From Halorarius litoreus (GTDB lineage Archaea > Halobacteriota > Halobacteria > Halobacteriales > Haloarculaceae): DNA of 64,000 bases. This document shows positions 17,396 to 25,982 of the stretch, piece after piece. Numbering within the stretch: the stretch's first letter is position 1; each line of letters opens with the position of its first letter. The DNA is taken from NCBI RefSeq assembly GCF_024362405.1, contig NZ_CP101454.1:3720001-3784000 (forward strand), in the 5' to 3' direction. The notes beneath the pieces were generated by a model. The model ran no database searches. It was not told where the DNA came from and worked only from the letters and a program-made list of their open reading frames with translations. The translations under genes were made by a program, and so were the position numbers.

Positions 17396-18490
17396 GTGCA
17401 ACCGAGCGCCCGCGCAGCCGCGTGGTCGGCGGCGTTAGCCGCGGCACTCGTCGTCGTCACCGTCGTGAGCGCAGGCGTCGGCCCGGTCGCCATCGACCCG
17501 CTCGTCATCGCGAAGGTGCTGCTGAACGCGCTCCGGGTTCCGACGGGTGTCCAGCTCTACGGGGCGAGCGGCTCGCTGCTCCAGCTTCCAGCCGTCGCCA
17601 TCCAGTGGACGCCCGTGTTCGCCTTCCCGGTCGAGCAGGTCCACGCGACCATCGTCATGACCGTCCGGCTCCCGCGTATCGCGCTCGGCGCGGTCGTCGG
17701 CTTCGCGCTCGCCGCCGCCGGCACGGTCATGCAGGGCTTCTTCAGGAACCCGATGGCCGACCCCTCCATCATCGGCGTCTCCTCGGGGGCCGCAGTGGGT
17801 GCCGTCCTCGCTATCGTCGCGCCGGTCGCCATCCCCCTCGGGCTCGGACTCCGGGGGGCGGCGTTCGTCGGCGCCCTCCTCACCGCGTTCGCCGTCTACC
17901 TTATCGCCACCGAGGGCGGCCGGACGCCCGTCGCGACGCTGCTGCTCGCGGGCGTCGCCATCCAGACGTTTCTCGGGGCAGTCGTCTCGTTCCTCCTGCT
18001 CCACAGCGGCGACTCGATGCGGACCGTCGTCTACTGGCTGATGGGCCACCTCGACGGCGCGACGTGGGGCGAGGTGGGCCTGACCGCCCTCCTGGTCCCC
18101 CTGCTCGTCGGCACGCTGTATCTCTACGCGGAGGACCTGAACGTCCTGCTCGTCGGCGAAGAGGACGCCCGTTCGCTCGGTATCGAGGTCGAGCACACCA
18201 AGCGCGTCCTGCTCGCGGTGTCGAGCATCGTCACCGCGGCCGCGGTCGCCGTCTCCGGTGTCATCGGCTTCGTCGGGCTCGTCGTCCCCCACACCCTCCG
18301 GCTCGTCGTCGGCCCGGACCACCGCGTGCTCCTCCCCGCGAGCGCGTTCGCTGGCGCGTCGTTCCTCGTCCTCGCGGACACCATCGCCCGCTCCGGGGTG
18401 GCCGAACTTCCCGTCGGTATCGTCACCGCCGCCGTGGGCGCGCCGTTCTTCCTCTATCTCCTCCGCAAACGCGAGGTGCACCAGCTGTGA
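17396..18490 (+). CDS. btuC: Corrinoid ABC transporter permease
   Basis: 364 residues of the FecCD/BtuC permease family, with about ten membrane helices. Family motifs: RLPRIALGAVVGFALAAAGTVMQGFFRNPMADPSIIGVSSGAAVGAV (about 95-140), GVAIQTFLGAVVSFLL, the ATPase-coupling EEDARSLGIEVEHTKR, and GFVGLVVPHTLRLVVGPDHRVLLPASA. A GTG start at 17396 (MQPSARAAA) fits a leaderless transcript from the divergent promoter. Its last bases overlap the btuD start (GTGA). Confidence 0.92.
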   Translation: MQPSARAAAWSAALAAALVVVTVVSAGVGPVAIDPLVIAKVLLNALRVPTGVQLYGASGSLLQLPAVAIQWTPVFAFPVEQVHATIVMTVRLPRIALGAVVGFALAAAGTVMQGFFRNPMADPSIIGVSSGAAVGAVLAIVAPVAIPLGLGLRGAAFVGALLTAFAVYLIATEGGRTPVATLLLAGVAIQTFLGAVVSFLLLHSGDSMRTVVYWLMGHLDGATWGEVGLTALLVPLLVGTLYLYAEDLNVLLVGEEDARSLGIEVEHTKRVLLAVSSIVTAAAVAVSGVIGFVGLVVPHTLRLVVGPDHRVLLPASAFAGASFLVLADTIARSGVAELPVGIVTAAVGAPFFLYLLRKREVHQL

Positions 18491-19272
18491 TTTCGGTCGA
18501 GGGCGTCTCCGTCCACGCGGGCGGCGTCGAGATCCTGTCGGACGTCTCGCTCGACGTCGAAGAGGGGGAGTTCCTCGCGCTCGTCGGCCCGAACGGCGCC
18601 GGCAAGACGACGCTCCTGAAGGCGATGGGCGGGCTGGTCGCGCCCAGTTCGGGGCACGTGACCGTCGACGACCGCGACCTCGGCGTACTCTCGGCGAGGG
18701 AAGTGGGCCGGCTCGTCGCCCGCGTCCCGCAGGAGACGGCGTTCGGCTTCGACTTCACCGTCCGCGAGATCGTCGCGATGGGCCGGACCCCCTACCGCGC
18801 ACGCCTGCGGCGCAACCCCGACCCGGACGGTGACGAGCGGGTGCAGGCGGCGCTCGACCGGACCGAGACGGCCGCTCTCGCCGAGCGGTCGGTCGAGGGG
18901 CTGTCGGGCGGGGAGAAACAGCGCGTCCTGTTGGCGCGGGCGCTGGCACAGGACGCGCCCGTCCTCCTGCTCGACGAGCCGACGGCGAACCTCGACATCA
19001 ACCACCAGGTCCGGACGCTCGACCTCGTCGCCGGCCTCACCGACGAGACCGTGGTGGCGGCCATCCACGACCTCGAACTGGCGGCGCGGTACTGCGACCG
19101 CGTCGCGCTGCTCGCTGGGGGCCGACTGCGAGCCATGGGGGCTCCCGAGGAGGTGCTCACGGCCGAGCGGCTCGAGTCGGTGTTCGACACGCCGGTCGCC
19201 GTCGGCGAGAACCCCGCGACCGGGACGGCCTCGGTGACGGCGCTCTCGCGGCCGCCTCTGTCGGAGCGGTAG
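18487..19272 (+). CDS. btuD: Corrinoid ABC transporter ATP-binding protein
   Basis: 261 residues. Walker A GPNGAGKTT (about 37-45), Q-loop ARVPQETAFG, signature LSGGEKQRVLLARALAQ (about 139-155), Walker B VLLLDEPTANLD and H-loop AAIHDLELA are intact. The GTG start at 18487 overlaps the btuC stop by 4 bp. Together with btuF and btuC it forms a complete importer of the cobalamin/siderophore class, placed directly after the cobinamide salvage operon. Confidence 0.92.
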   Translation: MISVEGVSVHAGGVEILSDVSLDVEEGEFLALVGPNGAGKTTLLKAMGGLVAPSSGHVTVDDRDLGVLSAREVGRLVARVPQETAFGFDFTVREIVAMGRTPYRARLRRNPDPDGDERVQAALDRTETAALAERSVEGLSGGEKQRVLLARALAQDAPVLLLDEPTANLDINHQVRTLDLVAGLTDETVVAAIHDLELAARYCDRVALLAGGRLRAMGAPEEVLTAERLESVFDTPVAVGENPATGTASVTALSRPPLSER

Positions 19273-19466
19273 CGTTCGGCGAGCAAGGAGACGACAAGAG
19301 GCGGCGTGACGAGCGAGAACGCGACCAGCAGCACGAGCGTCGCCCACCGCGGCCCACCGGGCGGCCACAGCAGTGGGACGACCGCGAGCAACTGGTCGGC
19401 GAACAGCGCAGCGGTCACGACGGCGGCGACGGTCGCCCCGAGCAGTCGCGCCTCGCGTCGTTCCAT
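18792..19466 (-). CDS. Small two-helix membrane protein reading antisense into btuD (uncertain 3' end)
   Basis: From ATG 19464-19466 the first 65-70 codons look genuine: MERREARLLGATVAAVVTAA, a second helix WATLVLLVAFSLVTPPLVVSLLAERY, and strong GC3 bias. Past about 19270 the frame continues without a stop, antisense to btuD, to 18792 and becomes low-complexity Ser/Arg-rich. The true protein may be about 70-75 residues whose stop was lost, or a chance frame. It is the best explanation I can give for the 19273-19538 gap. No family recognised. Confidence 0.35.
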   Translation of the reverse strand: MERREARLLGATVAAVVTAALFADQLLAVVPLLWPPGGPRWATLVLLVAFSLVTPPLVVSLLAERYRSDRGGRESAVTEAVPVAGFSPTATGVSNTDSSRSAVSTSSGAPMARSRPPASSATRSQYRAASSRSWMAATTVSSVRPATRSSVRTWWLMSRFAVGSSSRRTGASCASARANRTRCFSPPDSPSTDRSARAAVSVRSSAACTRSSPSGSGLRRRRAR

Positions 19467-19562
19467 ACGGTCGCGAGGCACCACGGCGCCAAGAGGCCAC
19501 GGGCACCGGCACGTCGCCCCGTTCGGGATGAGTTTCATGTGGCCCCCGGTCGAGACGCGAGC

Positions 19563-20741
19563 GTGAGCGCCGCTTCCGTCTCCGCCCGTTCCCGCCGGTT
19601 CGTCGCGGCGGGCGCCGTCCTGTTCGTCCTCTGGGGAGCCGCGAGCGCCGCGGGCGCACCACGGCGCGTCCAGGTCGTCCTCGGCCTCCAGGGCGCGATC
19701 CTGCTGACCGCGTTCGGGAAGGCCCACGCGCTCGTCCCGAGCTACTTCGACCGCGAACTGACACCGACGTGGAGCCCCGCCGTGACGTTCCCGCTCGCCG
19801 CTGGTGGCGTGCTCGCGCTCGCCGGTGGGCTGTGGGCGGACGTCACCACCCTCGAAGCCGTGGGTGCGGGGGCGTGGGCACTCGGCGCGGTGGGGGTCGC
19901 CGCCACGCTCGTCTGGACCGTTCGAGACAACCTCACGGGCGGTGACACCGGCACCAGCGAGACGAACGCCGACCGCCGGTTCCTCGACCGGACGGCGAAC
20001 GCGGTGGTGCCGGTCGCGCTCGCGTATCTGCTCGCGGGGGCGTACGCCACGGCGGCTGGCCACACGCCCCTCCCGCCGCTCGTCGACGGCTACCCGCCCC
20101 GGGCGAGCCACCTGCTCGCGGCGGGTGTCGGCGTCCTGCTCGTGCTCGGCGTCGGCTTCCGGCTGTTCCCGCGCTTCCTCGCGGCCCGCCCGCCGAACGG
20201 CCTCCCACAGGTCGCGCTCCTCGCGGGAGCGGTCGGCCCCGCACTCCTCGCACTCGGGGTTCCAACGGGACCGCTGCTGGTCGCGGGGAGTATCGTCGAG
20301 ACGGTCGCAGTCGTCGGGTTCGCGACGACGTTCCTGGTGCTGTTCGCCCGCTCGGAACGACGGCGCGTGGGGTTCTACGGCGTGGCCACGGGGGCAGTCG
20401 CCGGGCTCGTGGGAGTCGGCCTCGGCCTCCAGTTCGCGTTCGTCGGCCTCGACGCCGCACTGGTGACGGCCCACCTCCGGGTGAACCTCCTCGGCTTCCT
20501 CGGACTGACGGTGATGGGCGCGGCCTACCAGTTCTATCCACCCGCTGTCGGCACGTTTCCCGGTGCCAGCGACCGCACGGCACTCGCGTCCATCGCGCTC
20601 GTCGCGGGCGGACTCCTCGTCGAACTCGCGGGCGTGGCTCTCGGCCAACCCGCCGTGACCGTCGGACGCCTGCTCGCACTGGCGGGCGTCACCGGCTACG
20701 CCTACCTCGTCCTCGGGTTGTTCCGGGAACGCTACTGGTAG
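19563..20741 (+). CDS. Polytopic membrane protein, NnrS/heme-protein-like
   Basis: 392 residues with about twelve hydrophobic segments and little soluble sequence. Conserved-looking histidines sit at helix ends: GKAHALVPSYFDRELTPTW, PPRASHLLAAG and TAHLRVNLLGFLGLTVMGAAYQFYPPAVG. The pattern recalls NnrS or subunit-I-like heme membrane proteins, but I cannot assign a family firmly. Start: GTG 19563 (SAASVSARSRRFVAAGAVLF) was preferred; an in-frame GTG at 19539 is an alternative. It follows the btu genes on the same strand but after a 290-bp gap, so a shared transcript is doubtful. Confidence 0.65.
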   Translation: MSAASVSARSRRFVAAGAVLFVLWGAASAAGAPRRVQVVLGLQGAILLTAFGKAHALVPSYFDRELTPTWSPAVTFPLAAGGVLALAGGLWADVTTLEAVGAGAWALGAVGVAATLVWTVRDNLTGGDTGTSETNADRRFLDRTANAVVPVALAYLLAGAYATAAGHTPLPPLVDGYPPRASHLLAAGVGVLLVLGVGFRLFPRFLAARPPNGLPQVALLAGAVGPALLALGVPTGPLLVAGSIVETVAVVGFATTFLVLFARSERRRVGFYGVATGAVAGLVGVGLGLQFAFVGLDAALVTAHLRVNLLGFLGLTVMGAAYQFYPPAVGTFPGASDRTALASIALVAGGLLVELAGVALGQPAVTVGRLLALAGVTGYAYLVLGLFRERYW

Positions 20742-20751
20742 CGTGTCCGGA

Positions 20752-20816
20752 CCGGGGCAGACCCCACATTACGAAACTCGCACTACCCGAAGATGATTTG
20801 GTACCCGGGGCAGACC
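20752..20816 (+). repeat. 12-bp direct repeat upstream of the CAP gene
   Basis: CCGGGGCAGACC occurs at 20752-20763 and again at 20805-20816, 53 bp apart start to start, in the 82-bp gap before the CAP-domain gene. The second copy ends 7 bp before its ATG. It could be a tandem operator or the trace of a small duplication. Confidence 0.5.
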
Positions 20817-20823
20817 GGAGGAC

Positions 20824-21522
20824 ATGGCGAACAAGGCAGCGCTGATCATCATCGCGGTCATCGCCGCGACGGCGATGGGGGTCGGCGCGTTCGTGGGACT
20901 GGAACTCGGTGGCGGGGCGGCGGTCGCGAGCCCGACGCCGACGCCCACGCCGGAGGGGGGAAGCGGCGCAGCGACGCCGACGGCGACGGCGACGGCGAGC
21001 GCGACGGCAACTCCGCCGACGCCGACGGTCTCGCCGACCGAGTTCAATCGGACGAAAATCGAGCTGGCGATACAATCGCGGGTGAACGCCGAGCGCGAGC
21101 AGCGGGGCCACCAGTCGCTCCGCCGGTTCGGCGTCGCCGTCGACATGGCGCGGTTCCACAGCGAGAACATGGCCGAACAGGGGTTCGTCTCGCACTCCGC
21201 CAGCGGGCTGACGACCATCGACCGCTACAAGCGGTTCGAAATCCACGACCGCTGCCGGACTGAAGACAGCTCGGGAACCGGTATTCGCGAGGGTGACGAG
21301 CTCGAGACGCTCGCGAAGGTGACCGCCGGACGGCCGGTACAGGTTGACGGCGAGCGCCAGTACTACCGCAACGAGACCGCCGTCGGGAACGCCGTCGTCG
21401 ACCGCTGGCTCTCCGAGGACGCTGCCCGGAAGAAGCTGTTCCTCGGACCCGCAGACGAAGCTGGAATCGGCGTCGTCGTCACGGACGACGGCGGGGTGTA
21501 CGCCACGCTGGACCTCTGTTGA
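20824..21522 (+). CDS. Membrane-anchored CAP (SCP/PR1-like) domain protein
   Basis: 232 residues. An N-terminal helix (about 5-26, ALIIIAVIAATAMGVGAFVG) acts as signal anchor. A Pro/Thr-rich linker (about 36-75, repeats of TPTPT and TATAT type) leads to a CAP domain (about 80-232): IQSRVNAEREQRGHQSLRRFGVAVDMARFHSENMAEQGFVSHS contains the family His/Glu surface (ARxHSxxMA, FxSH). Extracellular; CAP proteins are often secreted or adhesive, but its function here is unknown. A 12-bp direct repeat lies upstream (20752 and 20805). Confidence 0.8.
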   Translation: MANKAALIIIAVIAATAMGVGAFVGLELGGGAAVASPTPTPTPEGGSGAATPTATATASATATPPTPTVSPTEFNRTKIELAIQSRVNAEREQRGHQSLRRFGVAVDMARFHSENMAEQGFVSHSASGLTTIDRYKRFEIHDRCRTEDSSGTGIREGDELETLAKVTAGRPVQVDGERQYYRNETAVGNAVVDRWLSEDAARKKLFLGPADEAGIGVVVTDDGGVYATLDLC

Positions 21523-21612
21523 ACCGCCGCGACAGCCACCACGGGCCGTGGTAACACACCCCATATAATTAAATATCGGCAGTGCCAATAGTTGCGCGGT
21601 GACCATCGAGTA

Positions 21613-21888
21613 ATGAGTGTTGACCGTCTGCGACCGGCTGACCGCCGAATCCTCGAACATCTCCGTGACAATCCCCCGAACTACATCGCGCTCATCGCGA
21701 ACCGGCTGGGGATGCCGACGGGCTACGTCGACCGTCGGCGGGCGGTGCTCGTCGAACAGGGGTTCATCGAACCGGTGACCGCGGAGGCGATCTACCGGCT
21801 GACCGAGGCGGGCGAAGCCTACCTCGAACGCAGCCAGCCCGCCGTAGGGTCGCCGGACTCAGAGACGGTGGTGGACGCCGACGACTGA
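21613..21888 (+). CDS. PhiH1-repressor-like winged-helix protein
   Basis: 91 residues of the small haloarchaeal winged-helix type related to the phage PhiH1 repressor: RLRPADRRILEHLRDNPPNYIALIANRLGMPTGYVDRRRAVLVEQGFIEPV, then a wing (AIYRLTEAGEAYLE) and an acidic tail. The ATG 21613 is preceded by an AT-rich promoter region (CATATAATTAAATAT at about 21561-21575). No phage genes are nearby; such regulators are common in chromosomes. Confidence 0.78.
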   Translation: MSVDRLRPADRRILEHLRDNPPNYIALIANRLGMPTGYVDRRRAVLVEQGFIEPVTAEAIYRLTEAGEAYLERSQPAVGSPDSETVVDADD

Positions 21889-21915
21889 ACTGGAGAACGC
21901 TCCGGAGTTCGAGAT

Positions 21916-21990
21916 ATGCGCACCGCTGATACGTTCTTCCTGCTCGGGCGGCTCGTCATCTTCCTCATGAGACTCGTCGGGACGCGCTGA
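21916..21990 (+). CDS. Possible 24-residue membrane micropeptide
   Basis: A short frame, MRTADTFFLLGRLVIFLMRL followed by VGTR, lies 27 nt after the winged-helix gene. It is mostly one hydrophobic helix with Arg at both ends. GGAG at 21892-21895 lies 20 nt upstream, so initiation is unsupported. Listed because nothing else fills this gap; it may be chance. Confidence 0.2.
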   Translation: MRTADTFFLLGRLVIFLMRLVGTR

Positions 21991-22003
21991 GCGTCGCTGG
22001 CCT

Positions 22004-22162
22004 CTAGTTCTGTCGCGTCGACCTCGCCTCCCGTACCTCCGCGCCGTCGCGGAGTTTGTCCTCACAGTTCGGACAGACACGCACCCCGTCGTAGCCGTCG
22101 GGGGCGAACACCCGAACGTAGTTGTCCGTCACGAACGACTCGCAGTTGTTGCACCGCGGCAT
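22004..22162 (-). CDS. DUF7563-type mini zinc finger (first of two)
   Basis: 52 residues: MPRCNNCESFVTDNYVRVFA then VCPNCEDKLRDGAEVREARS. Two Cys pairs, CxxC and CxxC, should bind one zinc. The opening MPxCNxCxSxVxxxxxRVFA is shared with a second copy at 44811-44957 on the opposite strand. These tiny zinc proteins are abundant in haloarchaea; their role is unknown. It is too short to be found by length-limited gene callers. Confidence 0.8.
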   Translation of the reverse strand: MPRCNNCESFVTDNYVRVFAPDGYDGVRVCPNCEDKLRDGAEVREARSTRQN

Positions 22163-22257
22163 ACACCCACAGGCACGGTGCGCCCTATTGTACCTTTCCC
22201 TACTTGTCTGAAAATTATACTATTTTTCGGGGTGGGCGACGCCGGTGCGTTCTCGGC

Positions 22258-22740
22258 TTACATCTCGAAGCTGGTATCACAGACGGTACACGTCATCCGG
22301 AACCGCCCCTCGTCGGTCAGCGCCATCGCGTGCCCCGTCTCCTCACCGCACTCGCGGCAGTGGATGATGGATTCGAGGTCGTCCCAGTCGTGCTGGGACT
22401 TCGGCGCGCCGAGCGCCCAGCCGACGAGTTCCCCCTCGCCGGTGTTGTCGCCCTGCTGGAACTCGCCGGGCTCGAACCGGATGAGTTCGCCCGCGCCGAC
22501 CTCGACCTCCTCCCGCTCGCGACCGATCTCGAACGTCGCCGTCCCCTCCTCGACGTAGAACACCTCCTCCTGGTCGTGGTGGGTGTGGAGCCCGCCGGAG
22601 AACGACTCGCCGGGCTGGAGCCGGAAGAAGTTCATCGCGAACTCCTCGGTCCCGAGCGCCGACGAGACCGGGCGGCGCTCGCTGTGGACGCCGAGGGGAC
22701 TGTTCTGGACGGGCACGTCGTCGATGTCGACCTTCTCCAT
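22258..22740 (-). CDS. Cupin-domain protein with C-terminal zinc ribbon
   Basis: 160 residues. The cupin barrel covers about 25-115, with the metal-binding motif GGLHTHHDQEEVFYVEEGTATFEI (His, His, Glu) and the second motif ending in GEFQQGDN. The C-terminal 30 residues hold a zinc ribbon: CRECGEETGHAMALTDEGRFRMTCTVC. The combination suggests a metal-dependent small-molecule enzyme or sensor. Substrate unknown. It is divergent from the bat-type regulator at 22849, separated by 108 bp that include the start region of both. Confidence 0.82.
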   Translation of the reverse strand: MEKVDIDDVPVQNSPLGVHSERRPVSSALGTEEFAMNFFRLQPGESFSGGLHTHHDQEEVFYVEEGTATFEIGREREEVEVGAGELIRFEPGEFQQGDNTGEGELVGWALGAPKSQHDWDDLESIIHCRECGEETGHAMALTDEGRFRMTCTVCDTSFEM

Positions 22741-22848
22741 GGCTGTCGGGTCGGTTGCGTCACCGATAAATCCCCGGTGAGATGTCGACCGTTGGAAAAT
22801 ACCTCCCACACCACAACCCACATCGCCCCCGGACTTAATCAAACAATA

Positions 22849-23517
22849 ATGCGGTATTTCGACATCCGGCTGACGACCGACAGCGGCGGGCTCCACCCCG
22901 TCGACCGGTCGCTCGCGGCAGTCACCGGCGTCGCTCGCGAGGCGTTGCTCCATATCGACGCGTTCGGCGACGGCACCGGCATCTTCCTCTATCGCCTCTC
23001 CGGTGACCGCGAGGCTGCCCGCGAGTTCTCGACGACCACTGACGGGGTGCTCGGGTACGACCTCATCAACGTCGACGGCGCCGGTTTCCACCTCTACCTC
23101 CACGTTCGGCCGGGCGAGCCTGCGGGGTCGCTGATGGCGCTCTGCCACGAGTTCGCCCTCATCGTGAACACACCCATCGAGTTCACCGACTACGGCGACA
23201 TCCTCGTGACCATCGTCGGTCGCCACGAGATGCTCCGCGACGCCCTCCACGCGGCCCCGGAGGCCATCAACGTCAACATCGAACAGGTCGGCCAGTACCA
23301 CCCCGAACAGCGTGACTTCCTCTCGCTGTTGACCGACCGGCAACGGGAGGTGTTCGAACACGCCGTCCAGTCGGGCTACTACGAGATCCCCCGCGGTGTC
23401 AACCAGGAGCAGTTGGCGAACGCGCTCGGCTGTGCGCCCTCGACAGTCGACGAGCACCTCCGGAAAGCCGAGTCGAAGATGCTCTCGGCGCTCGTCAGTA
23501 CGCCACGGAGCGACTAA
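22849..23517 (+). CDS. Bat-type HTH_10 transcription regulator
   Basis: 222 residues. The N-terminal part (1-155) is the sensor-like region found in many haloarchaeal bat family proteins. The C-terminal HTH_10 domain (about 158-215) reads LTDRQREVFEHAVQSGYYEIPRGVNQEQLANALGCAPSTVDEHLRKAESKM, the signature of bacterio-opsin activator-like DNA binding. The ATG 22849 follows an AT-rich run (CTTAATCAAACAATA), consistent with a leaderless start. It is divergent from the cupin gene, a possible target. It overlaps the end of the next, convergent gene by 4 bp. Confidence 0.88.
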   Translation: MRYFDIRLTTDSGGLHPVDRSLAAVTGVAREALLHIDAFGDGTGIFLYRLSGDREAAREFSTTTDGVLGYDLINVDGAGFHLYLHVRPGEPAGSLMALCHEFALIVNTPIEFTDYGDILVTIVGRHEMLRDALHAAPEAINVNIEQVGQYHPEQRDFLSLLTDRQREVFEHAVQSGYYEIPRGVNQEQLANALGCAPSTVDEHLRKAESKMLSALVSTPRSD

Positions 23518-24542
23518 CGGCGACGACCTAGCACCGCGAACGCGACAGCCACGAGTGTCAGCAGGGCGCCGAACCCAGGACCAGTCGCGAGCGTGAGCGT
23601 CGTCGGCGTCCCCGGCACCGTCGCCGCCTGGTCGGCCTCCGAGGTCACGGTCGACTCGGCCGAGCCGACGGGGGGTGCCCCAGTCGTCGCAGTCGTGGAC
23701 GCTGTGGGTCCGGCGTCACGGTCCGGCGCAGCCGTCGCCGTCTCCGTCTCGCGGGTCGGTTCGGGGGTCGCTACCGGCGTTGGCGTCGCCGTGGCGGTCA
23801 CCGTGGCCGTGGTCGTACGCCGGGGCGTGGCCGTCGCGGTCGGCGTGGAGCTGGCATCTCCGCCACCCGAGTGCGGCGGCGGCCCGAGCGTCTGTTCTGC
23901 CTCCTCGCGGCTCGAACAGTCACAGATGTAGAAGTAGTTCGAGTAGAGCGTCACCTCCTGGAACTCGCCGGCGTAGTTCGTCCCGTTCACGTAGCCGGTG
24001 AACTGGTACCAGCCCGGCTCGCTCGGGGCGACGACGCAGTTGGCGAGCTTCGCGACCGTCTCGTCCGAGCGATTGAGATACGTGGGCGAGCCCCCGAGGT
24101 CACCCTCGTCGTAGATCTCGACCGAGATGATCCGTCCCGACACCGAGTACTTCTTCATGTGGCTCAACAGCGCCGTGTTCGTCTTCGTCCCCGGCTCGTC
24201 GTTGCCGCGGTCGATGCCGAACGCCCGTGCATCGTTCGGCGTGCAGTCCTGGAACATCGTCTCCTGGGTCGTGATCTTGTAGAAGTCGATGGTCTCCAGC
24301 CCCCGACTGTCACCCCACGGTCCCTCCCCCTTCGACTGCATGAGGTAGGCCGTGTTCGCGCCCGGGCTGTGGTCGTCCGGGCTGATGGTGAAGTTCGCAC
24401 CGTCGCTCGGCGGGCGGTTCTCGGTGGTCGGCTCCGGTGGGTTCCCCGGCGCGACGACGGCCCCTGTCGCAGCCCCCACTCCCGAAACCAGCACCAACAA
24501 CACGACCGCCACGAGCGACGGTCGTGGATAGCTCGATGACAT
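23514..24542 (-). CDS. Secreted PGF-CTERM protein of unknown function
   Basis: 342 residues. Signal peptide 1-28 (LVAVVLLVLVSGVGAATGAVVA). An extracellular domain (about 40-225) has four visible Cys (DCTPND, NCVVAP, ICDCSS) that could form two disulfides. A Thr/Pro/Ala linker of about 90 residues is followed by GPGFGALLTLVAVAFAVLGRRR, a textbook PGF-CTERM. It is therefore a predicted archaeosortase A substrate, lipid-anchored after cleavage. No fold recognised in the central domain. Confidence 0.82.
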   Translation of the reverse strand: MSSSYPRPSLVAVVLLVLVSGVGAATGAVVAPGNPPEPTTENRPPSDGANFTISPDDHSPGANTAYLMQSKGEGPWGDSRGLETIDFYKITTQETMFQDCTPNDARAFGIDRGNDEPGTKTNTALLSHMKKYSVSGRIISVEIYDEGDLGGSPTYLNRSDETVAKLANCVVAPSEPGWYQFTGYVNGTNYAGEFQEVTLYSNYFYICDCSSREEAEQTLGPPPHSGGGDASSTPTATATPRRTTTATVTATATPTPVATPEPTRETETATAAPDRDAGPTASTTATTGAPPVGSAESTVTSEADQAATVPGTPTTLTLATGPGFGALLTLVAVAFAVLGRRR

Positions 24543-24640
24543 GTACTACCCCGAAAACAACAGTACACTCCTGTAAGGTTTGGGCCGGCAATGAACGCCG
24601 GACTATCACACCACTGCGTACACACCACCGCTCACCGAGT

Positions 24641-25852
24641 TCACCGTCGCGCGCCCGCCGCGAGGATACCCGCGCTGACGACGAGACACGCGACCAGTCC
24701 GGCGAACGCCGCGGGATAGCCGACCGTCGTCGAGACGACACCCATGTACACCGGCCCGAGCGCGCCGACGCCGAGGAACAGCGCACGCGCCGCCCCGAGG
24801 TCACCGCCCACGTTCGCGTCCGGCGCGGCGTCGAGGAGGATGGCGTCGACCACCGGGAACTGCGTCTTGTAGCCGAGCGCGAACAGCGCGATAGCGGCAG
24901 CCAGCGCCAGGACAGACTCCGCCAGCACGACGGCGACCAGCGCCACGACAGCGACGACGAACCCCGCGACCGCGACGTACCGACGCGGGAACCGGTCGGA
25001 GAGCGTGCCCGCGGTCGGCTTGGCGGTCACGCCGACGACGAACACCACCGCGAACAGGAGTTCGGGGAGCGGGGACGCCAGCCCCTTCGCCTCCACGAGA
25101 TACGTCGGGAGGAAGTTGATCCACGCACCCACCATGAAGTAGAACAGCGCGTACGCCACGAGCGTCTCGCGCTGCTCGCGGGTGGTCGCGAGGCGCCGGA
25201 CCGTCGAGACGAACGCGATGTCCGCACCCCCGACGCTGAGGCTGTCCCGGGTCCACACCGCGTAGAGGACGCCGGTGAGTCCGAGCGCGATGGCGACGGG
25301 GACGAACGGCGTCCGCCAGTCGGCCGTCTCGAACACCGCCGCGACCGGCATGTACGGGACGAGGACGGCGCCACCGCCGACCACGAGGAACGCGATGCCC
25401 GCGGCGGCGATACCCCCCACGTCCGTCCCGGCGGTGTAGATGCCAAGCGCGCGGCCACGGCGCTCGACGAACAGATCCGAGAGCAGCGCCCGGGAGGGGA
25501 TGGCGAACAGTCCCTTTCCTACCCCAAGGAACAGCGCGGCGACGAGGAACACGGCGTACGTCGACGCGTTTCCGAGTGCGAGGAACCCCACGACGAGGAC
25601 CGCGAACCCCGGGAGCAGGAGCGCGGCCCGTGTGAGTTCGTCCGAGAGCCGCCCGCTCGGGTACTGGGTGAGGGCGTAGACGCCCTGGAACGCCCCGAGA
25701 GCGATTCCGGCCGTGGCCTTGGTGATGTCGAGCGACGCGATGATGTCGGGGAGCAGCGGCGAGAGGAGGAACCGACCGGTCTGGAGCACGGCCCACGCGA
25801 CGGCGAGGCTCAGGAGCATCCGCCGCCCGTAGCCGTCGCCGGTCGCTGTCAC
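24641..25852 (-). CDS. MFS transporter
   Basis: 403 residues with 12 membrane helices in two halves. Loop 2-3 has the MFS signature region GALLSDLFVERRGRALGIY (after helix 4) and GVYALTQYPSGRLSDELTRA (G-x3-D-R-like). The second half has VTAKPTAGTLSDRFPRRYVAV, the equivalent motif. No substrate can be read. Monocistronic, with 130 bp before the divergent gene at 25983. Confidence 0.85.
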   Translation of the reverse strand: MTATGDGYGRRMLLSLAVAWAVLQTGRFLLSPLLPDIIASLDITKATAGIALGAFQGVYALTQYPSGRLSDELTRAALLLPGFAVLVVGFLALGNASTYAVFLVAALFLGVGKGLFAIPSRALLSDLFVERRGRALGIYTAGTDVGGIAAAGIAFLVVGGGAVLVPYMPVAAVFETADWRTPFVPVAIALGLTGVLYAVWTRDSLSVGGADIAFVSTVRRLATTREQRETLVAYALFYFMVGAWINFLPTYLVEAKGLASPLPELLFAVVFVVGVTAKPTAGTLSDRFPRRYVAVAGFVVAVVALVAVVLAESVLALAAAIALFALGYKTQFPVVDAILLDAAPDANVGGDLGAARALFLGVGALGPVYMGVVSTTVGYPAAFAGLVACLVVSAGILAAGARR

Positions 25853-25982
25853 TGTGTAGGCGGAATGAAGGGCGACACTTGAGCGGCGCGTTTCGACGGC
25901 GCCGCGACGCTCTAGGGCGACGACCTGTCCAGGGCGTTCACCTGAGAGGAGATATAGCTCCAGGACCTACAGCTGCTGTGTC

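Noticed and set aside
21600-21890. Prophage remnant suggested by the PhiH1-like repressor.
   Set aside because: No integrase, capsid or terminase genes nearby; such winged-helix proteins are common chromosomal regulators.
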